24,429 nt of DNA from Methanocalculus sp. MSAO_Arc2 (GTDB taxonomy: Archaea; Halobacteriota; Methanomicrobia; Methanomicrobiales; Methanocorpusculaceae): assembly GCA_003838065.1 (NCBI GenBank), contig QZAC01000018.1, forward strand, positions 1 through 24,429, in the 5' to 3' direction. Shown here piece by piece: positions 14,954-22,865 of this stretch; the first letter of the stretch is position 1; every line of letters starts with the position of its first letter. The translations under genes were made by a program, and so were the position numbers. The notes beneath the pieces are model-generated. The model had not been told where the DNA came from. It did no database searches and was given only the letters and a program-made list of their open reading frames with translations.

Positions 14954-15889
14954 ATGTTCAGTATTGTGACTGGTGGTGCTGGTTTTATCGGATCTCATCT
15001 TGTTGATGCGCTGGTGGAGCGCGGAGATCGGGTCTGTGTTATCGACTCTCTCATAAGCGGGAATCTGGATCATATCAAAGATCACATCTCTTCAGGGAAG
15101 GTGGAGCTTGTTTTTGCTGATCTCCTCACCGATGGATGGCAGCAGGCATGTGCGGGGGCAGACCGGATTTTCCATCTTGCCGCCGATCCCGATGTCCGGG
15201 GGAGCGCAGAAATCCCGCTGTCGGTCTATGAAAATAATGTCACCGCCACGGTTATGGTTCTTGAGGCCATGCGAACATATCGCGTGCCTGAGATTGTTTT
15301 TACGTCCACATCAACAGTCTATGGGGAGCCATCAGTCATCCCGACTCCTGAGGACTACTCGCCAATGGTTCCGATCTCTGTCTATGGTGCAAGCAAACTC
15401 GCTTCCGAAGTGATGATCGCATCCTATTGCCATACCTATGACATGAAGGGGTCGGTCTTTCGGTTTGCCAATATTATCGGTCCCCGGAGCAACCATGGTG
15501 TGATCTTTGATTTCATCAGAAAACTCCGATTGGATCCAGGACGCCTTGAAATTCTTGGTGACGGGACCCAGATCAAGTCATATCTTTCGGTTTTTGCATG
15601 TGTGGATGGAATGCTTTTTGCGTCTGACCATGCGCCAAACCGCTATAATTGCTATAATCTTGGGTCAACCGACTGGATCGATGTCGTCTCGATTGCTGAT
15701 GCCGTCGTCTCTCTGATGGGGCTTTCTGATGTCGAGTTCGTCTTCACTGGAGGGGATCGGGGCTGGGTTGGCGATGTTCCAAAGATGCTTCTTTCAATTG
15801 AAAAGATCACTGCGCTTGGGTGGAGCCCGCCCATCGGGTCAGAAGAGAGCGTCCGGGAGGCAGTGCGGGCCGGGCTTCTGGAACTCTAA
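14954..15889 (+). CDS. NAD-dependent sugar-nucleotide epimerase/dehydratase (extended SDR)
   Basis: 311 residues. The Rossmann motif TGGAGFIG (6-13) and catalytic YGASK (Y144, K148) with STSTVYG upstream mark an extended short-chain dehydrogenase of the UDP-glucose 4-epimerase/dTDP-glucose dehydratase group. RFANIIGPRSNHGVIFDF is the substrate-binding segment. The likely product is an epimerised UDP-hexose for surface glycans; substrate specificity cannot be set from sequence. Divergent from marker protein 12 with only 38 nt between starts; ACTTAATGG about 26 nt upstream would make the transcript leaderless. Its TAA stop shares the tetranucleotide CTAA with the TAG stop of the convergent DUF368 gene. 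Confidence 0.85.
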   Translation: MFSIVTGGAGFIGSHLVDALVERGDRVCVIDSLISGNLDHIKDHISSGKVELVFADLLTDGWQQACAGADRIFHLAADPDVRGSAEIPLSVYENNVTATVMVLEAMRTYRVPEIVFTSTSTVYGEPSVIPTPEDYSPMVPISVYGASKLASEVMIASYCHTYDMKGSVFRFANIIGPRSNHGVIFDFIRKLRLDPGRLEILGDGTQIKSYLSVFACVDGMLFASDHAPNRYNCYNLGSTDWIDVVSIADAVVSLMGLSDVEFVFTGGDRGWVGDVPKMLLSIEKITALGWSPPIGSEESVREAVRAGLLEL

Positions 15890-16782
15890 CTCCTCTTTTT
15901 CAGCACCATCTGTCGTTTTTGCCTGCGAAGGTGTTCGACTGCTGCTATCAGCAGCACGCCGGCTGCGCATGCAATGATAACGCTGCCGGTAAAGCCCTGT
16001 GCGTCATAAATCCGCTCAACAAGTGTCCGGGTGGATCCGAGCATGAGACCGGTTAACAGGGCAAGGACTGTTGCGGTATATCGATCCAGGAGATAGCGGA
16101 GTATCCGTGAAAAAAGCAGGATGCCGAGTGCTCCACCAGCGATGAACGCGATGATTTCAGGCAGGGATACATCCCGGAGTGCCTGAAGCATGTATTCGTA
16201 CTGGCCGAGTACAAGAGTGAGATATGCACCAGAGATACCGGGGAGTATCATTGCGCAGAGTGCAATCATCCCGGTTGTGAAAATCATCGGGAGGGAATGG
16301 CCAAATGATCCCACAGGGAGGCTTCCGATCAGATATCCTACACAAAAACCAGCAATAATGAAGATGATAGCATCTTTCTTTGTTGTTTCAATCTGTATTG
16401 CAATCACAATCGATGATGCAATAATGATCCCAAAAAAAAGGCCGAATGCCTCTCCCGGGTAGATATCAAGAATATGAAGGATTGCTCGGGACATCAGGAG
16501 TGCTGCAGTGCCGATCCCGGCAAGAAGCAGGATCAAAAAGACGGGGTCTGCTGCGGTGACCTCACGTTTGAACCCCCCGATATCACCACGGATAAGCCGG
16601 AGGCCGATCTGTGGCCGTACAGCCGCGATTGCGTGTATGAGTCTTCCATAAATTCCTGTTATAAAGGCCATTGTCCCGCCGGATACACCGGGTATGATGT
16701 CTGATCCTCCCATCAGGAGGCCTCGCAGAAAAATACCGATCGCATCGCCGGGTGAGATTCTCGGTTTCACCAGGTAGATCAT
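15886..16782 (-). CDS. DUF368 polyprenyl-phosphate translocase-like membrane protein
   Basis: 298 residues from an ATG at 16782; an alternative ATG at 16806 adds eight residues, and the frame is open further back to 17103 only because it shadows apgM. About eight hydrophobic helices are present. The family mark is GLLMGGSDIIPGVSGGTMAF near the N-terminus, repeated in degenerate form as CAMILPGISGAYLTL (about residue 165), an internal pseudo-repeat. Bacterial DUF368 members have been shown to recycle undecaprenyl phosphate across the membrane; in archaea the likely cargo is dolichyl phosphate, by inference. That fits the sugar-nucleotide epimerase converging on it and the lipid-linked sugar genes earlier in the window. 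A basic end (KKRS) faces the cytoplasm. Confidence 0.85.
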   Translation of the reverse strand: MIYLVKPRISPGDAIGIFLRGLLMGGSDIIPGVSGGTMAFITGIYGRLIHAIAAVRPQIGLRLIRGDIGGFKREVTAADPVFLILLLAGIGTAALLMSRAILHILDIYPGEAFGLFFGIIIASSIVIAIQIETTKKDAIIFIIAGFCVGYLIGSLPVGSFGHSLPMIFTTGMIALCAMILPGISGAYLTLVLGQYEYMLQALRDVSLPEIIAFIAGGALGILLFSRILRYLLDRYTATVLALLTGLMLGSTRTLVERIYDAQGFTGSVIIACAAGVLLIAAVEHLRRQKRQMVLKKRS

Positions 16783-16829
16783 GTGTCCTGTGGAGGTTTT
16801 AATCATACGAAACGCGAATCTAGATATGG

Positions 16830-18014
16830 ATGCATCCAGGTGAAAAGAAAGACAGGAGAGGAAAGTACCTCCTCGTCCTCGGTGACGGGATGGCAGACGA
16901 GCCAATAGATGCACTGGGCGGAGTAACGCCGCTTGAATATGCATCCACACCGAACATGGATACAATCGCACGCGATGGCATGATGGGGCGGCTCCAGACA
17001 ATACCTCCTGGTTTTGAACCGGGATCTGATATTGCCAACCTTTCGGTGCTTGGATATGATCCCGCGCTCTACTATACCGGCCGCGGCCCGCTTGAGGCGG
17101 CATCGATGGGCGTCACCCTTGGTGAAGGAGACATCGCATACCGATGCAACCTGGTAACGATTGATTCAGGAGTCATGAAAGATTTCTCTGCCGGGCATAT
17201 CTCAAGTGAGGAGGGCAGGGAGCTTTTTTCTTCTCTCAATGAGGTTGTGCAGGATGCCGATCTGTATCCAGGGATCAGTTACCGGAACCTGCTTGTGCTT
17301 TCGAATGCCGGGGGTGCGGAATCAACTCCTCCTCATGATATCGTTGGGAAAAAGATCGATGGCTATCTCCCCCGGGGTGCGGACGCAGCGCGGCTGCGCC
17401 AGTGTATGCATGTTGCAGAAGAAATCTTCTCTGATCATCGGGTGAATGTCTCGCGTGCAGAGGCCGGGCGTCCTCCGGCGACTACGATATGGCCGTGGAG
17501 TGGAGGAAAAACACCTCTAATCCCATCATTTCAGGAACAGTTCGGATTATCAGGTGGTATGATCTCCGGAGTTGACCTGCTCTTTGGGATAGCACGGAGT
17601 GCTGGAATGGACGTCATTTTTGTACCGGGAGCGACCGGGTATCTTGATACCGACTACCATGGAAAGATCCGATCCGCCCTCAACGCGTTTGAATCTCTTG
17701 ACTTTGTCTATGTCCATATAGAAGCGCCGGATGAGGCCGGGCATATGGGAAGTATTGAGGAGAAGGTTGCAGCGATTGAACGGATTGATGAGGCGATTGG
17801 CATCGCGCTGGATGAGTTTGCAGGAACGATCGCAGTATTGCCCGATCACCCAACACCAATCCGCCTGAGAACGCATACCAGTGAAGCCGTTCCCTTTGCA
17901 ATCATGGGGAAAGGGTGTGACGGGACAATGCGGTACTCCGAGCGTGAGGCAGAAAAGGGATCCTGTGGGCTTCTGAGGGGTCCGGAGTTTCTTCCTCTTC
18001 TCTTCTCGGATTGA
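16830..18014 (+). CDS. apgM: 2,3-Bisphosphoglycerate-independent phosphoglycerate mutase, archaeal type
   Basis: 394 residues, the archaeal ApgM length. It interconverts 3-phosphoglycerate and 2-phosphoglycerate using two metal ions in an alkaline-phosphatase fold. The first metal aspartate is D19 in VLGDGMAD; the nucleophile serine is likely S72 in SDIANLSVLGYDP; VHIEAPDEAGH, LPDHPTP and THTSEAVPFA are the remaining metal and phosphate motifs. The ATG at 16830 has no Shine-Dalgarno, and TTTTAATCATA about 28 nt upstream suggests a leaderless transcript. It diverges from the DUF368 gene, so two core promoters share under 50 nt. Confidence 0.92.
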   Translation: MHPGEKKDRRGKYLLVLGDGMADEPIDALGGVTPLEYASTPNMDTIARDGMMGRLQTIPPGFEPGSDIANLSVLGYDPALYYTGRGPLEAASMGVTLGEGDIAYRCNLVTIDSGVMKDFSAGHISSEEGRELFSSLNEVVQDADLYPGISYRNLLVLSNAGGAESTPPHDIVGKKIDGYLPRGADAARLRQCMHVAEEIFSDHRVNVSRAEAGRPPATTIWPWSGGKTPLIPSFQEQFGLSGGMISGVDLLFGIARSAGMDVIFVPGATGYLDTDYHGKIRSALNAFESLDFVYVHIEAPDEAGHMGSIEEKVAAIERIDEAIGIALDEFAGTIAVLPDHPTPIRLRTHTSEAVPFAIMGKGCDGTMRYSEREAEKGSCGLLRGPEFLPLLFSD

Positions 18015-18048
18015 TTGATCTAATTATTGGTGGTATTTGAGTTGTTCC

Positions 18049-18222
18049 ATGGAAGAGCTGTGCCTTGATGTGTTATTATCTGGCAGGTATACAATAGAAT
18101 GGATGGCATCAGATCCCTGCGTCATCATCCGGGATGTCAGCGGGGGTAACTCTCATCATCTGCCATTCTGTATATGGGTACTGATGGGGGATGGTTCTTC
18201 CGCAAACCATATTCCTTCATGA
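18049..18222 (+). CDS. Possible small protein, unknown (weak)
   Basis: 57 codons from an ATG at 18049 to a stop that overlaps the Shine-Dalgarno of the next gene. It has a short hydrophobic patch (PFCIWVLMG) and no recognised motif. No good Shine-Dalgarno precedes it. It fills the 223-nt gap after apgM, but may be spurious. Confidence 0.3.
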   Translation: MEELCLDVLLSGRYTIEWMASDPCVIIRDVSGGNSHHLPFCIWVLMGDGSSANHIPS

Positions 18223-18237
18223 GGGGATAGTGAATGT

Positions 18238-18966
18238 ATGGGTACCCGTAAAGAGATGACAATCGGCGTTACGATCAACCTGGACAATTATGAAAATATC
18301 AGACTTGATGTCACAGGTGAGGTAGAGTCGGAAGAGGACGTCTCAGAACTTACCGCGTTTCTTGATGGTGTGCTTGCAGGGATCGGCCGTGAAGACGAAG
18401 CTACAGCTGAGCGTGTCGACCACTACCGGAGCCGGGTGTTTGGCTCCATGTATCGGAAGGTTCATCCCCAGGATGATGAAGGTACACAAAAGCGGGTTAT
18501 CTCCTCCACAAGTGATGAATCTACTGAAGACCTGGATGCTGATTCAATCGCCTCATGTCCGGTGACCGGGGTGGAGGAGTTGCTGGACGTCCCCGAAGAG
18601 CGCGATGTTGTGGAGGTTGACATTCCAGAACCTATCCTTCCCTATCCAGGTTCTCCTTACTTTGAAGAGCCAGATGCAGGTACACTGGAGGTGCAAGGTG
18701 CAGAAGAGCCCGGTGGAGATGAGCCAGTTGTAGACAAACTCGGTGCGGAAGAAACAGTCGTAGAAGAATCCGTTGCAGACGAATCTGTTGCGGAAGCACC
18801 AGTCGTAAAGGAACCGGGTGCAGACAGGCCCGGCACCGGGTCAGCCGGGGCAGCCCCGCGGTTCCTCTGCGAGGCCTGTGGAATTGAGGTCAGCAAGGTA
18901 CAGCATGATGTGAGCCATCTCTTTATGAACAGAACACTCTGTAAACAATGCATGAATACATTATAG
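18238..18966 (+). CDS. Acidic pentapeptide-repeat protein with C-terminal zinc ribbon, unknown function
   Basis: 242 residues from the ATG at 18238, which has GAGGGGAT (18221-18228) at a good distance. Three parts are visible. Residues 1-70: a small domain with TIGVTINLDNYENIRLDV, reminiscent of widespread NLGNYE-containing small domains of unknown role. Residues 75-198: an acidic, probably disordered linker ending in nine tandem pentapeptides of pattern (G/V)(A/V)(E/D)E(P/S), residues 154-198. Residues 209-242: four cysteines C211, C214, C235, C238 as a CxxC-x20-CxxC zinc ribbon. No membrane segment or signal. The repeat DNA is a 15-bp minisatellite. The gene lies 87 nt before orc1, so a link with replication or chromatin is possible but only positional. 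Confidence 0.65.
   Translation: MGTRKEMTIGVTINLDNYENIRLDVTGEVESEEDVSELTAFLDGVLAGIGREDEATAERVDHYRSRVFGSMYRKVHPQDDEGTQKRVISSTSDESTEDLDADSIASCPVTGVEELLDVPEERDVVEVDIPEPILPYPGSPYFEEPDAGTLEVQGAEEPGGDEPVVDKLGAEETVVEESVADESVAEAPVVKEPGADRPGTGSAGAAPRFLCEACGIEVSKVQHDVSHLFMNRTLCKQCMNTL
18697..18831 (+). repeat. 15-bp x 9 coding minisatellite (pentapeptide repeat)
   Basis: Nine in-frame 15-bp units, starting GGTGCAGAAGAGCCC and ending GGTGCAGACAGGCCC, encode GAEEP, GGDEP, VVDKL, GAEET, VVEES, VADES, VAEAP, VVKEP and GADRP. Units have diverged at the DNA level but the five-residue period is unbroken. Copy number is likely to differ between strains. Confidence 0.75.
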
Positions 18967-19015
18967 CGAGAGAATCCACTATTGCGAGAAAATGCACCGT
19001 AACAAGAGAATACAA
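18966..19015 (+). repeat. Three iteron-like 18-bp repeats upstream of orc1
   Basis: Units start at 18966, 18984 and 19002, exactly 18 bp apart: GCGAGAGAATCCAC, GCGAGAAAATGCAC and ACAAGAGAATACAA (first 14 bases of each). Units 1 and 2 match at 12 of 14 positions, and unit 3 matches unit 1 at 10 of 14. They fill the 87-nt gap before an Orc1/Cdc6 gene and are followed by an A-rich stretch. Roles could be initiator binding or autoregulation; they do not resemble the usual archaeal ORB palindrome. Confidence 0.5.
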
Positions 19016-19053
19016 TCATAAAAAGAAAGTATCATCAAAAGGGAGTTTGAATT

Positions 19054-20193
19054 GTGGTAAGACGGCTGCTCATGTGGGATGAGACGCTCTTTCGCGATCC
19101 TCTGGTTTTTGAGGTGGATTATATCCCGGATACATTCCGCTTCCGTGAAGAGCAGATTGCAGAACTCTCGTTTCAGATCCAGCCAGCACTCCGTGGATCC
19201 CGACCGATGCACTCCCTCTGCCGCGGCCCCCCCGGCACCGGCAAGACGACGACGATAAAAAAACTTTTTGATGAGATCGAGGAGACGACAAAGAAGATCG
19301 CCTGTGTCCATATCAACTGCAAGATTGACAATACGAAATACGCGATCATGGCCAAGATCTTCAAGCGCCTGATCGGCCACCTGCCGCTGCCGTCCGGGAC
19401 CAGTTTCAAGCAGGTCTATGATGCTATCTTCAGACATATCCTGAAGGAAGACCAGATACTGATCGTCTGCCTGGATGATGCCAACTATCTCATCTATGAA
19501 AAAGAGATCAACAATCTCCTCTATCCGCTCCTCAGGGCGCATGAGGAATATGAGCATGTAAGGGTTGGGATCATCCTCATCTTCTCGGATATGGATCTTG
19601 ATCCTGCAGCAGCATTTGACGGGCGTGTCGCTTCAGTACTTAATCATGCCGAGATTTTCTTTCCTCCCTATACTGCAGCAGAAGTAGAAGAGATCCTCAG
19701 GATGCGGATTATCCAGGGTTTTTATCCGCATGTTGTGCCTGATGAGATGCTTGCGCTTGTTGTTGACAGGACGATGAGGACCGGGGATCTCCGTGTGGGA
19801 ATCGATCTCTTAAAGCGTGCGGGTCTGCTTGCCGAGCGTGATGCCCGGACATCGGTATCTCAGGATGATGTCTGCCGGGCCTACCAGGTATCTGAACGCT
19901 ACCATATTGCATCCCTTATCCGGACACTCAGGGATGACGAGCGGTATGTCCTCAGGGTCATCGCGTTAATGAGTCGTGAGGATTCCGGGATGACTGCTGG
20001 TGAGGTACATACGCGGGTGAAGGAGGAGACCGGTATTATGTATACCAGATACTATGAAATCGTCCAGAAACTGGACCTGATCCGGCTGATCAACCTGGAT
20101 TATCGGCCTGGGCGGGGGAGGACGCGCGTGATATCGCTTCGCTATAGCCCTGAAAAGATCTGTGCTGAGGTGGGAAGTGCAGAAACAATTTAG
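19054..20193 (+). CDS. Orc1/Cdc6-family replication initiator paralogue
   Basis: 379 residues from a GTG at 19054, with GGGAG (19041-19045) eight nt upstream. The AAA+ domain has a perfect Walker A, GPPGTGKTT (58-66). The Walker B is LIVCLDDAN with D141-D142, where typical Orc1/Cdc6 proteins have DE, so the catalytic glutamate position is aspartate. The sensor-1 strand is IILIFSDMD. The lid follows, and from about residue 295 a winged-helix domain (LRVIALMS ... YYEIVQKLDLIRLI) binds DNA. Known family role: recognition of replication origins and loading of the MCM helicase. Divergent Walker B suggests a secondary paralogue rather than the main initiator. It lies between the zinc-ribbon gene and mch. 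Confidence 0.88.
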   Translation: MVRRLLMWDETLFRDPLVFEVDYIPDTFRFREEQIAELSFQIQPALRGSRPMHSLCRGPPGTGKTTTIKKLFDEIEETTKKIACVHINCKIDNTKYAIMAKIFKRLIGHLPLPSGTSFKQVYDAIFRHILKEDQILIVCLDDANYLIYEKEINNLLYPLLRAHEEYEHVRVGIILIFSDMDLDPAAAFDGRVASVLNHAEIFFPPYTAAEVEEILRMRIIQGFYPHVVPDEMLALVVDRTMRTGDLRVGIDLLKRAGLLAERDARTSVSQDDVCRAYQVSERYHIASLIRTLRDDERYVLRVIALMSREDSGMTAGEVHTRVKEETGIMYTRYYEIVQKLDLIRLINLDYRPGRGRTRVISLRYSPEKICAEVGSAETI

Positions 20194-20242
20194 CAACTCT
20201 TATCAGTTCTCCCTTACTCTGTACTTATGCTAGAGGGATTGT

Positions 20243-21187
20243 ATGGTCAGTGTAAATGAACTTGGATTGGATCTTTTTGAAGAGCTTGTGGAACTCTCGG
20301 ACCTCTTTAATGTCGCATATCATGAACTCGATAATGGATCACGGATTGTTGACTGTGGCGTCGCTGTTCCGGGTGGATATGGTGCCGGAGAATTCTTCAC
20401 CCGTATCTGTATGGGTGGCCTTGGAGAGGTAACATACTGCATGGGTGAGATCGGATCATTCCCGCAGCCTTTTATCGATATCAATACAGATTTCCCTGCG
20501 ATCTCATGTCTTGGAGCACAGAAGGCCGGATGGACGGTAAAATCCGGTAATTTCTTTGCCATGGGGAGCGGCCCTGCCCGTGCGCTGTCGTTGAAGCCGA
20601 AACACACCTATGAAGTTATCGAGTACGAAGATGAGTTCGATGCCGCGGTGATCTGTCTGGAAGCTGATGTTCTGCCCAACGCCGAAGTGATGCAGACAAT
20701 CGCAGATGCCTGCAAGGTCGAAGTTGAGAATGTCGCGGCAGTTGTTGCGCCGACCTCCTCGCTTGTTGGATCGATCCAGGTTGCGGGACGGTGTGTGGAG
20801 ACTGCGGTGTATAAGCTCAATGAGCTTGGATTTGATACAAAGAAGATCATCTCCGGTATCGGGACCGCCCCGATCCCGCCGGTGCGGGGTCCAAAGCTTG
20901 CGATGGGTGTCACAAATGATGCAACCATCTATTACGGCAGGATCTGCCTGACGATGAACGCGCCTGAGATTAAGGAGTATCTCGACAAGATCCCAAGCAA
21001 TACCTCCAAAGGGTATGGGAAGCCCTTCAACGATATCTTCAAGGAAGCCAACTACGACTTCTACCAGATCGACACGTCGCTCTTCTCGCCTGCAGAAGTG
21101 GTGATCAACGAACTTTCGGAGGGCGCAGTCTACCATGTGGGTGCGGTGAACCCGGAAGTTACCCTGAAGTCGTTTGGGTTACTCTGA
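20243..21187 (+). CDS. mch: Methenyltetrahydromethanopterin cyclohydrolase
   Basis: 314 residues, close to the usual length of about 316. The enzyme interconverts 5-formyl-H4MPT and 5,10-methenyl-H4MPT, the third step of CO2 reduction to methane. The sequence reads continuously through the family, including DCGVAVPGGYGAGEFFTRICMGGLG, the FPAISCLGAQKAGW segment, MGSGPARAL (phosphate/cofactor site) and the GTAPIPPV loop, here given by their landmarks. It is cytosolic. The ATG at 20243 has AGAGGGA about seven nt upstream. It is followed by a strong hairpin-plus-T terminator at 21209-21232, so transcription likely ends before the tRNA. Confidence 0.97.
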   Translation: MVSVNELGLDLFEELVELSDLFNVAYHELDNGSRIVDCGVAVPGGYGAGEFFTRICMGGLGEVTYCMGEIGSFPQPFIDINTDFPAISCLGAQKAGWTVKSGNFFAMGSGPARALSLKPKHTYEVIEYEDEFDAAVICLEADVLPNAEVMQTIADACKVEVENVAAVVAPTSSLVGSIQVAGRCVETAVYKLNELGFDTKKIISGIGTAPIPPVRGPKLAMGVTNDATIYYGRICLTMNAPEIKEYLDKIPSNTSKGYGKPFNDIFKEANYDFYQIDTSLFSPAEVVINELSEGAVYHVGAVNPEVTLKSFGLL

Positions 21188-21208
21188 ATGTGGTTTGATT
21201 GTGAGTGC

Positions 21209-21232
21209 GGGGTATCTCCCCTCCCCTTTTTT
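21209..21232 (+). terminator. Hairpin and T-run terminator after mch
   Basis: GGGG (21209-21212) pairs with CCCC (21218-21221) around TATCT, followed by TCCCC and six T (21227-21232). This is the clearest terminator in the window. Confidence 0.6.
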
Positions 21233-21271
21233 AATAATTATGGCTCTTCTCGACATTTCTGATCGGCAGGC

Positions 21272-21279
21272 TTTAATTC
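21272..21279 (+). promoter_or_regulatory. TATA box of tRNA-Val
   Basis: TTTAATTC is centred about 26 nt before 21302, a few bases ahead of the mature tRNA end at 21308, which is the expected layout for an archaeal tRNA promoter. Confidence 0.5.
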
Positions 21280-21307
21280 AAAAAGGGCAATATTAATTGG
21301 AATTACT

Positions 21308-21381
21308 GGGCTTGTGGTCTAGCTGGTTATGACGTCGCCCTTACACGGCGAAGATCTCCGGTTCGAATCCGGACAGGCCCA
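21308..21381 (+). tRNA. tRNA-Val (anticodon UAC)
   Basis: 74 nt form a full cloverleaf. The acceptor stem GGGCTTG pairs with CAGGCCC (one G-T pair) and the discriminator is A. The anticodon stem TCGCC/GGCGA encloses loop CTTACAC with anticodon TAC at 21342-21344, reading GUA valine codons. The T-arm CCGGTTCGAATCCGG is perfect and the D-loop has the conserved GG. CCA is not encoded and there is no intron. A pyrimidine-rich tract (21382-21392) follows as a likely terminator. The 3' half is not repeated elsewhere in the window, so there is no sign of integration here. Confidence 0.97.
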
Positions 21382-21405
21382 TCTTCTTTTTCGATTCTGG
21401 CTGAT

Positions 21406-22842
21406 TTATGGGGTGTGATATTCCAGGTATCTCCCTGAACGTGTTGCAATGTCATGGAGGTCAATAACATCGTATCCCTCGCTCTGTAATACTTCTTTCC
21501 CATGAATTTTCTTTGCGATCAATGCATAGCGTTCTGTCCGTTCCGTATTCTTCCACCTGACGTTTTGTGCTTTCTCCCGGAGGGCGGTAATAACCAGACG
21601 TGCATCCCGAATGCTGAGCTCAGACCATTTACATTCGCAGAAGAGTGCGGTACCTGATCGTTCATCAAGCCCGACGAGATCAATCTCTCTCTCGTTCTGC
21701 CACCATCGTCCCAGGCGTGAGTACGATGTTTCAGGAAACAGAATCCCTCTTCGTATGAGATCCTCGATGAGGATTTCAAACATTTCTCCACAATATGGAG
21801 CGATTGAATCCTGAATTGAATGGAGAACTTTTGTAACCTGTCCTGTTTCGGTTTCAGCCCGCCTGGGATATACAAAGCGAAACCAGAATGTGAGATACGG
21901 ATCAGATAGCCGGTAATGCCGTCGTCTGAACCCGGAATATGCAGTAACCGGCGCCTCATCCACAATGAGCTTCATACGCGTTAGTGTAGCAAGGTATTTT
22001 GACACCATTCCTTTATCAAGGCTGGTTGACTGGCAGATCGATGAAAGTGTGGTGTGTCCGGCGACAAGAGCACGAAGAATGGACATATAGTTTCCAGCCT
22101 CCCGGAATTCATAGTGCATCAGGATTTCTGCCTCAGCATACAGGTATGCACCTTTTTTCAGGATATGCTCTTCCACATTCTCCCAGAATGAGAGATGAGG
22201 ATCGAATAATCTGATATATGCAGGTATTCCACCAAGGACACACCAGGTCAAGACCAGATCATGCTCATTATATGGAAGGAGTTGCCTGAGGTACGGGTAG
22301 GGGAGGGGTTCAACCTGCCACTGTCCTGTTCTCCTGCCATATAACGGGCTTGTATACGCAAGTACTTCACTTTCCATGGCGCTCACTGATGATCCGGAGA
22401 TGACAAGCATCACCTTCTCATGTGAAAGCATCTGATCCCATATCTTCTGGAAAATTGATGGGGTTGCTTTATCTCTTGAGATTAGATAGGGGAACTCATC
22501 GATCACAATAACGACTTTTTCTCCATCAGGTGGGGCGAATCTCCGGTGTGAGATGAGCGCTTTGATTACTGCCTGCCAGTCCGGATAGTTCCCCCGTTTA
22601 AAATCCGGATCTCCCAGGTATTCTCCCGCATAGTGTGCAAAATCCTGGATATTTGAATGTGTCCCTTCTTCTGAAGCGAGAAAGTAGAAACCCCTGGCCC
22701 TGTTCAGGAACTGTGCGAGGAGCGTGGTCTTTCCTACTCGTCGTCTGCCATGGATGATCACGCATTCGGGTTTCTGCGAATTATATCGATCCATGAGGAA
22801 CCGGAGTTCATCATCACGATCAACGAAGATTTGTTGAGACAT
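21406..22842 (-). CDS. Archaeal AAA-type ATPase with C-terminal PD-(D/E)xK-like domain (ATPase_2 + DUF234)
   Basis: 478 residues. It starts FVDRDDELRFL, typical of archaeal ATPase_2 proteins, then has Walker A GRRRVGKTT (32-40) and Walker B VIVIDEFPYL (D115, E116). A winged-helix-like region follows at about 255-300. The C-terminal DUF234 part has EREIDLVG and FCECKW, giving D388, E403 and K405, a complete PD-(D/E)xK nuclease core. Family function is unknown; roles in mobile DNA, defence or toxin-like systems have been suggested. It is encoded convergent to the tRNA with only 25 nt between, and is often present in many copies in archaeal genomes. An imperfect palindrome (22845-22865) overlaps its probable start site, which suggests autoregulation. 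No partner gene is adjacent. Confidence 0.85.
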   Translation of the reverse strand: MSQQIFVDRDDELRFLMDRYNSQKPECVIIHGRRRVGKTTLLAQFLNRARGFYFLASEEGTHSNIQDFAHYAGEYLGDPDFKRGNYPDWQAVIKALISHRRFAPPDGEKVVIVIDEFPYLISRDKATPSIFQKIWDQMLSHEKVMLVISGSSVSAMESEVLAYTSPLYGRRTGQWQVEPLPYPYLRQLLPYNEHDLVLTWCVLGGIPAYIRLFDPHLSFWENVEEHILKKGAYLYAEAEILMHYEFREAGNYMSILRALVAGHTTLSSICQSTSLDKGMVSKYLATLTRMKLIVDEAPVTAYSGFRRRHYRLSDPYLTFWFRFVYPRRAETETGQVTKVLHSIQDSIAPYCGEMFEILIEDLIRRGILFPETSYSRLGRWWQNEREIDLVGLDERSGTALFCECKWSELSIRDARLVITALREKAQNVRWKNTERTERYALIAKKIHGKEVLQSEGYDVIDLHDIATRSGRYLEYHTP

Positions 22843-22844
22843 AA

Positions 22845-22865
22845 GTAGACTACTTTATAGTCAAC
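22845..22865. promoter_or_regulatory. Palindrome at the promoter of the DUF234 ATPase gene
   Basis: GACTA (22848-22852) and TAGTC (22858-22862) are perfect arms around CTTTA; extended to 22845-22865 the arms are eight nt with one mismatch. A reverse TATA-like CTTTATCAT near 22874 would put transcription start at about 22848, inside the palindrome. Confidence 0.4.

Noticed and set aside
20194..20242. Replication origin between orc1 and mch
   Set aside because: The gap is only 49 nt, without repeats or an AT-rich unwinding stretch.
21360..21405. Integration site at the tRNA-Val 3' end
   Set aside because: No second copy of the tRNA 3' sequence and no integrase gene are visible in the window.
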